Part shown: positions 55,737-63,920 of the stretch, piece by piece | Layout: each line of letters begins with the position of its first letter | Position numbering within the stretch: position 1 is the first letter of the stretch | Source: Azoarcus sp. DD4 | Lineage (GTDB): Bacteria > Pseudomonadota > Gammaproteobacteria > Burkholderiales > Rhodocyclaceae | NCBI RefSeq assembly: GCF_006496635.1 | Contig: NZ_CP022958.1 | Span: forward strand, 2,728,001-2,792,000 | Length of the DNA stretch: 64,000 nucleotides | Direction: 5' to 3' | Notes under the pieces: generated by a model | What the model was told of the DNA's origin: nothing | What the model saw: only the letters and a program-made list of their open reading frames with translations | Databases searched by the model: none | Translations under genes and position numbers: made by a program

Positions 55737-57062
55737 CTACAACCCCAACTCCTCTCTCCCCCGCGTCAGCGTGTCGATCACCACGTACATGATCTTTCTC
55801 GCGCACGGCAGCAGGTCCGGCACATAGGTCGCTCCCATGCCGCCCAGCCCCTCGGCGACCGGTTCCGTCGCGCCCTGCGCCGGCCACGGCCAGCCGATGC
55901 GTGCGGTCGGCACGCCGTAGCGGCGCAGCGCGGTGCCGTCGGTCTGGCCGCCGAGCAGGTCGGGCACGCCATGCGGGCGGCCTTCGATGTGCTCCCAGCC
56001 GCGGCGCGCCGACTGGATCACCCAGTTGCCCTCGTCGGTGGTGCCGCCGGGGACGGAGCCGTACATCTCCCAATCCAGCTTCAGCTCGGGACGGCGGGAT
56101 TGCAGGTCGGCGACGAAGGCGGCGAACTGGGCCTTCACGTCGGCCGGGGTGGTGCGCGGGTTGATGCGCACGTCGAAGAAGATCTCGGTGACGGCGGACG
56201 GGAAGGCGGCACGTTCCGGGTCGCCCGAGCGCACGCCGGAGATCCAGCCGTGCGGCGCGACCACGCCGGAGGTGTTGCACTCGGCGTAGCCGACCAGCCA
56301 GCGCTCCAGCTCCTCGATGACCGCCGCGGCCGGTACCACCGAGCTGCGGAAACCCGGCGTGCCGCGCGGCACACCGGCGTAGCCGAGGGTGCCGTGCACC
56401 CGCAGCTTGAACCAGCCCATGCCGGGCTCTTCGTGATAGACCCAGTTCCACGGCTTCATCACCACCGCGAAGTCGGCTGCCGCGCCGCGGTTGAGCAGAT
56501 GCAGCACGCCGTTGGACATGCCCGCGTGCTGGCGTGCGGAGATATCCACCGGCATGCCGCCGTCGGCCATGCCGACCAGCAGGTCTCCGCGCAACGGGAT
56601 ACCGGACTCGACCACCGCGGTGGCGATCTCGGTGAGCGTGGCGACCATGGCCTTGGGGTTCGACGACCCCAGGCCATAGACCCAGTCGCCGACCAGCTTG
56701 GCGCGCGGTTGCATGTCGGCGTCGGTGGCGCCGCCGGTCCACTCGCGTTCGGCGTCGTCGCAGTCCAGATGGGTGTCGATCGGCGCGTACAGCATCAGCG
56801 CCGCCCCGCCGCCGCTGCCGCGGTATTCGGCGAGCACGTTGCCGCTGGTCTCGGTCATCGGCATGTAGCGCGACTTGAGACCGGCCTGGCGCAGCCGTGC
56901 AGCCATGAACTCGCTGGCGGCGCGCGCCATGCCGGTGGGGCTGTGGATGTCGGTGATCGAGAACAGCAGCTGCTTCAGCCGCTCCGCGTCGATGCGGGCG
57001 CAGGCCTGTTCGTACCACTCTTGGTGTTGTCCGGAAAACGGGACGGGCGTGGTTTGGCTCAT
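55737..57062 (-). CDS. M20-peptidase-fold protein without metal ligands
   Basis: The 441-residue protein aligns with M20/ArgE-type amidohydrolases over its length (SPTGMARAASEFMAARLRQ, GNVLAEYRG, DWVYGLGSSNPKAMVATL, GATEPVAEGLGGMGATYVPD). Every expected metal or base residue that I can place is changed: GHxD reads AP94ID, GRGxxDxK reads GLGSSN135PK, the EE pair reads GG (168-169), and the E-P ligand reads K203-P. A zinc peptidase is therefore very unlikely. It may bind a substrate or work by a metal-free mechanism. The first gene downstream of the reductase, it is 24 bp away. Confidence 0.72.
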   Translation of the reverse strand: MSQTTPVPFSGQHQEWYEQACARIDAERLKQLLFSITDIHSPTGMARAASEFMAARLRQAGLKSRYMPMTETSGNVLAEYRGSGGGAALMLYAPIDTHLDCDDAEREWTGGATDADMQPRAKLVGDWVYGLGSSNPKAMVATLTEIATAVVESGIPLRGDLLVGMADGGMPVDISARQHAGMSNGVLHLLNRGAAADFAVVMKPWNWVYHEEPGMGWFKLRVHGTLGYAGVPRGTPGFRSSVVPAAAVIEELERWLVGYAECNTSGVVAPHGWISGVRSGDPERAAFPSAVTEIFFDVRINPRTTPADVKAQFAAFVADLQSRRPELKLDWEMYGSVPGGTTDEGNWVIQSARRGWEHIEGRPHGVPDLLGGQTDGTALRRYGVPTARIGWPWPAQGATEPVAEGLGGMGATYVPDLLPCARKIMYVVIDTLTRGREELGL

Positions 57063-57085
57063 CGGTATTGGGCTCCGGGTCGGGT

Positions 57086-58108
57086 TCAATTGCTGGGGAC
57101 GAACTGCTCGCTGAAGATGTTTTCCGGCGCCACGCCCAGCTCGGTCAGGCGCCGGGTCGCCGCGTCTATCATTCCCTGCGGGCCGCACAGGTAGGCCACG
57201 GTGTCCGGGTCGCGCACATCGGCGGCGGTCAGCGCGGATACCGGGCTGCCTTCGTGGAAGTCGCCCTTGCTGTCGCGGTCGACGCAGACGCGCGTCTCCA
57301 GCGTCGGCAGCCACTGGCGGCGCAGTTCGAGTTCGTCGAGGTAGAACAGCACGTCGGGCGTCGCGCAGCCGAACGAAAGCAGCATCGGCGGCTTGCGCCC
57401 GCCGAGCTGGCGGACGCGGTCGATCATGGACAGCACCGGCGCAAGTCCCGTCCCGCCGGCGACGAAGATGTGCGGCGCACGGCGCTTCTCGCGCAGGAAG
57501 AAGGCGCCGTAGGGGCCCTTGATGCGCACCACGTCGTCGACCTTGGCGCCGCAGGTCAGCCAGGAGGTCATCGCACCCTGCGGCAGCAGCCGGATCAGCA
57601 GATCCAGCCGCGGCAGGTCGGCTTCGGTGCTGACCGGCGAATAGCTGCGCAGCACGCCGACGCCCGGTACTTCCACCTGGATGAACTGGCCCGGGCGGCA
57701 GGCGAGCCAGCTGCCTTCGGCGAGTTCGAGCGAGAGCTTGACGACGTTGGAGGCGATCGGCTCGATGGCATTGACGAAGGCATGGGCCTCGACCACCGGC
57801 TGGGCGCCCTCCTCGCTGCCGTAGCCGAGTTCGAAGGTGCAATCGCCCCTGGGCTGGGTCACGCACAGCAGGCGCTGGCCGGCGGCGAACTCGCTCGCCA
57901 GTAGGGTCGAACTCGATCCGGGACGCGGCAGCGCCTCGCCCTCGACGAGATGGGACAGACAGCTGGAACAACTGCCGGAGCGGCACTGGTGCAGCAGCGG
58001 CACGCCGGCGGCCAGCGCCGCGTCGAGCACGGTCTGCTCCGCACCGACTTCAAGCGCGCGGATGGCGCCGTCGGCGAAGCGGAGCTTGACGGTATGGGTG
58101 GCGGTCAT
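57086..58108 (-). CDS. Oxygenase reductase, [2Fe-2S]-FAD-NAD type
   Basis: The 340-residue protein has an N-terminal plant-type ferredoxin domain (CRSGSCSSC and a later Cys in LLCVTQ), then an FAD domain (LRSYSPVS) and an NAD domain (FVAGGTGLAPVLSMI, LCGPQGMIDAA). This is the domain order of BenC-type reductases. It feeds electrons to the Rieske oxygenase encoded upstream across a repeat-filled gap. The ATG at 58108 starts the ferredoxin domain. Confidence 0.92.
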   Translation of the reverse strand: MTATHTVKLRFADGAIRALEVGAEQTVLDAALAAGVPLLHQCRSGSCSSCLSHLVEGEALPRPGSSSTLLASEFAAGQRLLCVTQPRGDCTFELGYGSEEGAQPVVEAHAFVNAIEPIASNVVKLSLELAEGSWLACRPGQFIQVEVPGVGVLRSYSPVSTEADLPRLDLLIRLLPQGAMTSWLTCGAKVDDVVRIKGPYGAFFLREKRRAPHIFVAGGTGLAPVLSMIDRVRQLGGRKPPMLLSFGCATPDVLFYLDELELRRQWLPTLETRVCVDRDSKGDFHEGSPVSALTAADVRDPDTVAYLCGPQGMIDAATRRLTELGVAPENIFSEQFVPSN

Positions 58109-58192
58109 GTGGGCTCTCTGGGGGTCTGTTGTGTTATTGGCAAAGGCGCCGTGGGCGCTTCCCTTCAAGGAGACGATGGAGCGCGCTGTGGT

Positions 58193-58398
58193 TTTGTCCC
58201 CTCCCCTTCAAGGGGGTGAAGCGGGGGTTTCGGCAAACATCGTTTGCCACCCGCTGAACGACGGAGCGCAGCGGAGGCTCCTGGGTCAGGGTGGGGATGG
58301 GGCTTGGTTCAGCGCGGCGACGAACCCCATCCCCCTCCTCACCTCCCCCTTTGAAGGGGGAGGGACAGAACCGCGCTCCCCTTGAAGGGGAGGGAGTG
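58193..58398. repeat. REP-like repeat family A, copy 5 (several units)
   Basis: The 300-bp gap 58109-58408 between oxygenase and reductase genes holds a unit at about 58198-58230 whose tail resembles the one at 22755-22820, then GGGTGGGGATGGGG near 58290, an inverted unit at about 58324-58365, and another palindrome CCCTTGAAGGGG at 58378-58392. No gene is seen. Confidence 0.78.
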
Positions 58399-58408
58399 AC
58401 GGCGCGGC

Positions 58409-59749
58409 TCAGTCCTCGATCTTGTCCACGAAGTAGCCGGGCGGTTTGCCCTCGGCGGTGTCCTTGAAGCGGATGCTGTGTGTCTTGACCGCGCCGGCGA
58501 CGCCCTTGCCGGGCTTGGCGATGCCGCGGTTCCAGCGCGAGGCGAGCTTGCGCCAGGTGATGGGGGAGATGTCGGTGGCAACGAGTTGCTCGTCGTCCCA
58601 GCCGGTGCCGTCGGCGTAGAAGTTCTGCATGGCCTCGCGGGCGTAGAGGTCGCAGTCGTTGAAGCCGTGCAGGCACAGCGGCTTGTAGACGCGCTCGAAC
58701 TTGTAATCGAAGTCGCCGCGCGCCTTCTCGGTGGGGCAGACTTTGACGATCACCTCCCAGTACTCGTGCAGGTCGTCGGTGATGGGCACGTACCACTCGT
58801 ACTGCACCATGTGCTCGCCGGGCCAGTTCTCGACCATGAGCACGCCGGGCAGTACCACCGAGGTGCGGTAGAAGCGGCCATTGAGGCCCTCGACCTTGAG
58901 GCCGAGCTCCTTGTTCTCGAGCACCGGGGCCCACTTGTCGGTGAAGAGCCACTGCATCATGCCCTTGGGGCCCTTTTCATCCTCGACCACGGTGATGCAG
59001 TCGTCCGCGGTGGGCAGGATGCCCAGCGGCAGCACCCAGTCCATCGCATGGACGATGGTGTTGTCCTTGTGGACCAGGATGTGGGCGTTGTCGAAGCCGT
59101 TCTCACAGGCGATGCGCCAGTTGCCGTAGCCGGTGCGGTGCATGCCGAGCGCGACCGCGTTGTCGTCGAGGAGACTCGGGGCGGCGGGCCACAGCGGATG
59201 CGGGAAGCGCTTGCTGTTCTCGGGGAAGCGGAACGGCAGGTCGTCGGCGAGCGGGGGCACGTCCGAATCCGGGAAACCGTCCTCGCGCACGAAGACGAAG
59301 ACCATGCCGGCCACCTCTTCGGTGGGGTAGCTGGTGATGCCGGTGGTGCCCACCAGCTTGTCGTCGGGGTTGGCGACGATGGTGGAGAGCTTGCCGTCCT
59401 TCAGATCGAAGGTGAAGCCGTGATACCAGCACGAGATGGTCTTCTTGTTGAAGCACATCGGCTTTTCAGAGAGGCGCACGCCGCGGTGCAGGCACTGGTC
59501 CTTCAAGGCGAACACCTTGCCGTCGACCCGGCGCAGCACGATGGGGATGCCGCAGATCTGGATGCCCTTGACCTCGTCCTCGGCGAGCTCCTTGCTGAAC
59601 ACGGCCGGGTACCAGTGGTTGATGAAGCCCCAGGCGGCGTCCTTGTAGGGCTGGTACTGGCTCTGGGTGCGGGCATTGTTGACCCGCGCGTCGCTGATGG
59701 CGTGGCCGGGCGACACTGTGCGCCGGCGAATGATCGGTTGGTCTGACAT
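58409..59749 (-). CDS. Rieske non-heme iron oxygenase, CarAa-like
   Basis: The 446-residue protein has the Rieske motif (CLHRG ... CWYHGF) near residues 86-112. The mononuclear iron site is ENGFDNAHILVHKD, with a later Asp in FNDCDLYAREAM. The NGFDxxHIxxHKD pattern is that of carbazole 1,9a-dioxygenase and related homotrimeric oxygenases. It hydroxylates an aromatic or N-heterocyclic substrate, using the reductase encoded next. It is the first gene of the leftward operon and has a XylS-like promoter. Confidence 0.9.
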   Translation of the reverse strand: MSDQPIIRRRTVSPGHAISDARVNNARTQSQYQPYKDAAWGFINHWYPAVFSKELAEDEVKGIQICGIPIVLRRVDGKVFALKDQCLHRGVRLSEKPMCFNKKTISCWYHGFTFDLKDGKLSTIVANPDDKLVGTTGITSYPTEEVAGMVFVFVREDGFPDSDVPPLADDLPFRFPENSKRFPHPLWPAAPSLLDDNAVALGMHRTGYGNWRIACENGFDNAHILVHKDNTIVHAMDWVLPLGILPTADDCITVVEDEKGPKGMMQWLFTDKWAPVLENKELGLKVEGLNGRFYRTSVVLPGVLMVENWPGEHMVQYEWYVPITDDLHEYWEVIVKVCPTEKARGDFDYKFERVYKPLCLHGFNDCDLYAREAMQNFYADGTGWDDEQLVATDISPITWRKLASRWNRGIAKPGKGVAGAVKTHSIRFKDTAEGKPPGYFVDKIED

Positions 59750-59838
59750 CTGTCGATCTCCTGCGTCTGTCGGGGCACGGCCCCGGTTGGCGGATGCATT
59801 GCGCGCTCCGGCGGGCGGACTGCGCTGCGGTGGAAGTC

Positions 59839-59900
59839 ATCCTAGGGAGCGCCCGCCACCGGCGCGCTCCCTTCCCTTCCTCGTTTATCCCGTCAGTGCA
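59839..59900 (-). promoter_or_regulatory. XylS-like box and promoter of the Rieske operon
   Basis: On the minus strand the distal box TGCA-N6-GGATA (59886-59900) is perfect. The proximal box 20 bp on is degenerate (GGAA-N6-GGAGC, 59866-59880). TAGGAT (59839-59844) begins 22 bp after it, as in the other boxed promoters. The distal box overlaps an inverted repeat, CCCGTCAG / CTGACGGG (59889-59915). Confidence 0.55.
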
Positions 59901-59921
59901 AAAAACGCTGACGGGGCCGGG

Positions 59922-60446
59922 TCAAGCGGTGGCCTCGGTCTGGAGCGCGGCGTAGCGCCCGCGGTGGAAGACGAGCGGCGGCGCCGGTCCGTCCGACTCC
60001 CGGACGCGCAGCACCCGCCCCACCAGGATCAGGTGATCGCCGCCTTCGTAGCGATGCTCGACCGCGCATTCGAAGAGCACCGGCACGTCCGGCAGCAGCG
60101 GCACACCGTCGTAGCCGGAAGCGAGCGCCAGCCCGCCGAACTTGTCGCTGGTGGCACGCGCGAAGCGGTCGGACAAGCCCCGTTGTGCTGCACCGAGCAC
60201 ATGGACGGCGAAGTGGCCGGCGGCGGCGAAGGCGGGATAGCTGTAGGCGTTGCGGGCCACGCTCCACAGCACCAGCGGCGGCGACAGCGACACCGTGTTG
60301 AAGCTGCTGGCGGTGACGCCGACAGGACTGCCGTCCGTATTCCGGGTGGTGACGATGGTGACGCCGGTGGCGAAATGGCCGAAGGCGCGGCGCAGCGCCG
60401 CCTGCTCCATCGCCGCCGGTTCGGCCAGGGGCGCAGCGGCGCTCAT
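59922..60446 (-). CDS. Flavin reductase partner (StyB-like), copy 2
   Basis: The 174-residue protein is a flavin reductase-like domain (LRRAFGHFATGVTIVTTRN, TASSFNTVSLSPPLVLWSVARN, GDHLILVGRV), clearly related to the one at 29553. It provides reduced FAD for the StyA-like protein whose gene overlaps its start by 4 bp (ATGA). The Rieske gene follows 172 bp downstream behind its own promoter. Confidence 0.9.
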   Translation of the reverse strand: MSAAAPLAEPAAMEQAALRRAFGHFATGVTIVTTRNTDGSPVGVTASSFNTVSLSPPLVLWSVARNAYSYPAFAAAGHFAVHVLGAAQRGLSDRFARATSDKFGGLALASGYDGVPLLPDVPVLFECAVEHRYEGGDHLILVGRVLRVRESDGPAPPLVFHRGRYAALQTEATA

Positions 60447-61672
60447 GCCGGTTGGGCGAAGGTTTCGAGCAGGCGGTCGGCCTCCGCTTCGTCGTAGTAC
60501 CAGGGCGCGAGGCTGCGCGGATCGTCGAACGCGTTGGCGACCTTCGCCGCCAGCTCGGGGTTGCAGCCGCAGGCGCCGAACACCTTCAGCAACTGGGGCG
60601 GCGGCGGCAGCAGGTGGGTGTTGGTGAAGCGCGCCACCCACTGGGCGTAGTCCCAGTAGCGCTCGAAGGTCTGCTGCATCCAGGCAGCGTCGAAAGTGCG
60701 CTCGCCGTGCGCGAGGATGGCGTCCAGGTAAAGCATCGTGCACTTGCTGGCGTTGTTGGAACCCTGCCCGGTGATCGGATCGTTGAGCACCAGTACATCG
60801 GCCATGCCGAGCACCTTGCGGCCCGAGGGCAGCGCACCGATGGGCTTGCGCACCGTGGGCGGGATGCGCCCGACCAAGGTGCCGAGATCGTCGGTGAGCC
60901 GCAGCTCGCCACAGCGCGGTGCCTCCCAGGGGAAGAAGCGGTGGATCAGTTCGACCGCGAGTTCGAGATGCTCGGCCGGCGTCGACACCTCGTTCCAGCG
61001 GTCCATCGGGCCACCCGGAATGCATTCCAGGTTGATGATGTCGCAGGCACCGGAGAGCGTCAGCGCCGGGAAGTTCACATACTCGCCAATGCCCGGATTG
61101 ATGCTGATGTTGAGCGCCGAGTAGTCGCTGCGCGGTTTCATCCCGTGCACATAGGTGAGCGAGATGGTGCGCATCGGCCGGTCGAAGGTGCTGCGTTCGG
61201 CGTCGCGCTCGAAGAGCTGGCCGATCTCGCCCTTGCCGCTCGCGACCAGCACCAGGTCGGACGCCTCCGCGTAGCGTTCGAGCGCGGCGAGATCCGCCTC
61301 CTCGATCATCAGTTGGCCGCCGCGGCGTTCGAATTCGCGCATCCACGCGGGCATCTTGATGCGCTGGTCCACCGACTGGCCGGGGGCGGCCATCGGCGAG
61401 CGCCAATCGATCAGGGTCTGGCCCTCGCTGTTGCCGGCGCGCATGTGCACCCCGGTGATCGGCGGACAGCTATCGTCCCACCAGGCCAGGCCGAGGTCGC
61501 GTTCGTACCCGACGGCCATGTCGTACATGGACTGGCTGGACATCACCCTGCCGCGGGCGATTTCTTCGGCGCTGCGGTTGGAAACGAGCGTGACGTGGTA
61601 ACCCTTGGAGAGCAGTCCGAAGCCGAGCTGAAGCCCGGCCTGGCCTGCCCCGATGATGGTGATCTTGCGCAT
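60443..61672 (-). CDS. StyA-type FAD monooxygenase (indole/styrene), copy 2
   Basis: The 409-residue protein has the StyA features TIIGAGQAGLQLGFGLL, VTLVSNRSAEEI, QRIKMPAWMREFERRGG and LVLNDPITGQGSNNASK. It shares the fold and many motifs with the copy at 28189 but is diverged over most of its length. It forms a two-component monooxygenase with the reductase encoded downstream. It lacks an adjacent SDR but sits beside a Rieske-amidase operon, so it may act on a different aromatic from copy 1. Control by the AraC gene just upstream is likely. Confidence 0.88.
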   Translation of the reverse strand: MRKITIIGAGQAGLQLGFGLLSKGYHVTLVSNRSAEEIARGRVMSSQSMYDMAVGYERDLGLAWWDDSCPPITGVHMRAGNSEGQTLIDWRSPMAAPGQSVDQRIKMPAWMREFERRGGQLMIEEADLAALERYAEASDLVLVASGKGEIGQLFERDAERSTFDRPMRTISLTYVHGMKPRSDYSALNISINPGIGEYVNFPALTLSGACDIINLECIPGGPMDRWNEVSTPAEHLELAVELIHRFFPWEAPRCGELRLTDDLGTLVGRIPPTVRKPIGALPSGRKVLGMADVLVLNDPITGQGSNNASKCTMLYLDAILAHGERTFDAAWMQQTFERYWDYAQWVARFTNTHLLPPPPQLLKVFGACGCNPELAAKVANAFDDPRSLAPWYYDEAEADRLLETFAQPA

Positions 61673-61813
61673 CTGCCTATGCTCCGTCGTGGGTTCGCTG
61701 GAAGTCTTCGTGACTGAAGACGCCTGCAATTTGACGTAGCGCGGCAGTGCGCAATATGCGCGGAGTGCAGCCGACGTGCACAGACTGCGAAAATCTTTGA
61801 AATCAGACGGTTG

Positions 61814-61828
61814 GCACCACCGTGGTGC
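61814..61828 (-). other. Small palindrome after the AraC gene
   Basis: GCACCAC-C-GTGGTGC is a 15-bp inverted repeat 3 bp beyond the AraC stop codon. It may be a weak terminator or part of the styA control region; the minus strand has only scattered T after it. The rest of the gap 61673-61830 contains repeated TGCA elements about 11 bp apart (61770-61795), possibly an AraC site. Confidence 0.35.
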
Positions 61829-61830
61829 AT

Positions 61831-62817
61831 TCAGGCGCGGCGCGCCATGGTCTCGCGCGGATGCTCGCCATAGCGGCGGCGATAGTCGGCGGCAAAGCGG
61901 CCGAGCTGGAAGAAGCCCCAGTAGGTGGCAATGGCGGTGACGCTGGAAGGGCGGACCGGGTCGAGCAGGTCCGCCCTCGCCCGTTCCATGCGCAGCTCGC
62001 GCAGGTAGCGCATCGGGCTGACCCCGAGGAACTTGCGGAAACCCTCGTACAGGGTGCGCCCGCTGACGCCGACCTGAGCGGCGAGCGACTCCACCGTGAT
62101 CGGCTGTTCGGGGCAACTGCGCATGTAGTCTTCCGCCTGCCGTACATGCCTCGGCAGCACCGTGCGCGCCGCACAGGCGCCTTCCCGGGTGAAACTGCCT
62201 GGCAACCAGTTGAGCGCGGTGGTGAGCAGCAGCTGTTCGATGTGGTTGCGCACCAGTGCCTGATCGGCGAGCGCGCTGTTGCCGCGCAGCTCGGTGAAGA
62301 GGTGCTGCGCGGTGTTTACCCAGCTGCGTGCCATCGGCGAATCGAGGTCGACGAGGTTGTCGAAGGCCACGGCACCGCCGAGTTCGCGCCCCGCGATCGC
62401 GGAGGCATGGCGTTCGAGCGCGTCACGGTCGATGCGCACGACGAACTTGCTGCAGTCGGCACTCCAGTTCATGTCCAGCCGGCTGTCCGGAGCATGGATG
62501 GTGGCGTGGCGCGCATCGCTGCTCAGCTCGGTGCCGTCGACGTGCAGCCTGTCGTAGCCGGAGACAGGTACCTGCACGAGGAAGAATGACTGCAGGCTGC
62601 CAGGTGCAACCCTGACTTCGGCGCCGTATTGCATGTGGCTGAAGCTGAGCGCGCCGACGCGCTGATGGACCTGCCGGTAGTCGAGCCGCTCGCCGCCGCG
62701 CACCTGTTCCAGTCGATGGTCGCAATAGATGCCGGCGACGATCTGGCGGGTCTCGTCGAGATCGTGGGAGCAGTAGATGGCCGATGCCCGTTCGGCCTGT
62801 TCGTGTCCGTCGGTCAT
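61831..62817 (-). CDS. AraC-family regulator of the second StyAB pair
   Basis: The 328-residue protein has a sensor domain (FFLVQVPVSGYDRL) and two helix-turn-helix motifs (ITVESLAAQVGVSGRTLYEGF and IATYWGFFQLGRFAADYRRRYGEHPRETMARRA). The recognition helix GRTLYEGF sets it apart from the three RSL(F/Y)xGF paralogs. The ATG at 62817 has GGTGG at good distance; a start at 62841 would add eight residues. It is followed directly by the StyA-like gene, its probable target. Confidence 0.82.
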   Translation of the reverse strand: MTDGHEQAERASAIYCSHDLDETRQIVAGIYCDHRLEQVRGGERLDYRQVHQRVGALSFSHMQYGAEVRVAPGSLQSFFLVQVPVSGYDRLHVDGTELSSDARHATIHAPDSRLDMNWSADCSKFVVRIDRDALERHASAIAGRELGGAVAFDNLVDLDSPMARSWVNTAQHLFTELRGNSALADQALVRNHIEQLLLTTALNWLPGSFTREGACAARTVLPRHVRQAEDYMRSCPEQPITVESLAAQVGVSGRTLYEGFRKFLGVSPMRYLRELRMERARADLLDPVRPSSVTAIATYWGFFQLGRFAADYRRRYGEHPRETMARRA

Positions 62818-62918
62818 GCCCGCCACCCCTGCCCCTCTCATCGATCCGGCTCCGCTTGCCCCTTCTTCTCATGGCAAGCAGTCATCGTGCCCGTCCGCCG
62901 CGACGCGTCGCGGGGTGC

Positions 62919-63920
62919 TTATCGCGCCAGCGTTTCCGACGGGCTTTCGCCGAAGCGCCGCTTGTAATCGGTGGTGAAATGGCCGAGATGGCCGAAGCCC
63001 CACTGGTAAGCGGCGGCGGTCACCGTGCTGCGCCCCGATTCGGCGCGCAGCAGGTGTTCGCGCACCCGGTTGAGGCGGGTTTCCTTCAGGTAGAGCATCG
63101 GCGAGGTGTTGCGGTACTTGCGAAAGCCGGTGTAGAGCGAGCGGCTGCTGACACCCACGTGCTCGGCAATCTCGCAGACGGTGATCGGCTCGTGCGCATG
63201 CTCCTCGATGAACTGCTCCGCCCGGCGCACGAAGGCGGGCGTGACGGTGCGGGTGTCTTCGTGCAGCGAGGCGGAATAGTTGTTCTGCTGGCACACCAGC
63301 AGCATGGTTACGACCATCTGCTCGATCTGCGCCGACAGCAGTGGCGAGGCCGGGCTGCTGTCGTCGTGCAGGTTCTCCAGCAGCCAGGCGATGGTGCGCA
63401 TCCAGCGTGCGCCGCCGGCGGAATCGAGTGGCATCGCGGTGTCGAACTCGATCTGGCGCTGCAGCGGGCGGCCGAGGTGCTGGCTGCACTGGCGCTCCAG
63501 CAGATCGCGATCGACCCGCAGGATCAGCTTTTCGGTGCGCTCGCCGTGCCGGATGCGCACGGGTCTGTGGGCATTGAGCACGGTTCCGGTGGTCGGCGAC
63601 GACCAGGTCGCGTCGTCGCCGCTATCGATGCGCTCGCCACCGCACAGCGGCATCTGCACCAGGTAGAAGGTGTCGAGCTGGCCCGGCGCGATGGTGACCT
63701 CGCCGCCGTAGCTCATGCGGCCGATGCCTATGCCCTTGAGCTTGCGGTAGTACATGTGTGCATCCACCGGCTTGCGCGCATCCAGGCTGCGCAGTTCGTT
63801 CTCGCAGAAGACCCGCGTGCCCCAGCGCCTGGCCTCTTCGAGGTCGCGCGTCTGGAAGCGTTCGAAACTCGGCAGTACGGCATGGTCGTTGCGACCGGCA
63901 TCCCATGCATGCAATTCCAC
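62919..63920 (-). CDS. AraC/XylS-family regulator, paralog 3
   Basis: The 333-residue protein starts at a GTG with GAGGAG seven bases upstream. It is closely similar to the regulators at 35422 and 41784 (LKGIGIGRMSYGGEVTIAPG, EKLILRVDRDLLERQCSQHLG, NAHEPITVCEI-type helix region). Its helices read VSSRSLYTGFRKYRNTSP and WGFGHLGHFTTDYKRRFGESPSETLAR. It is the nearest of the three paralogs to the Rieske operon and may control that boxed promoter. The last 80 bp of the window beyond it show nothing recognisable. Confidence 0.87.
   Translation of the reverse strand: MELHAWDAGRNDHAVLPSFERFQTRDLEEARRWGTRVFCENELRSLDARKPVDAHMYYRKLKGIGIGRMSYGGEVTIAPGQLDTFYLVQMPLCGGERIDSGDDATWSSPTTGTVLNAHRPVRIRHGERTEKLILRVDRDLLERQCSQHLGRPLQRQIEFDTAMPLDSAGGARWMRTIAWLLENLHDDSSPASPLLSAQIEQMVVTMLLVCQQNNYSASLHEDTRTVTPAFVRRAEQFIEEHAHEPITVCEIAEHVGVSSRSLYTGFRKYRNTSPMLYLKETRLNRVREHLLRAESGRSTVTAAAYQWGFGHLGHFTTDYKRRFGESPSETLAR

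Noticed and set aside
59889..59915. Inverted repeat CCCGTCAG / CTGACGGG as a terminator of the StyA/StyB pair
   Set aside because: No T-run follows on the minus strand, and the left arm overlaps a perfect XylS-like box, so a regulatory site is the better reading.
61673..61830. XylS-like boxes searched for at the second StyA promoter
   Set aside because: TGCA elements occur about 11 bp apart, but no GGATA half or 20-bp period is present. The adjacent AraC protein also has a different recognition helix.
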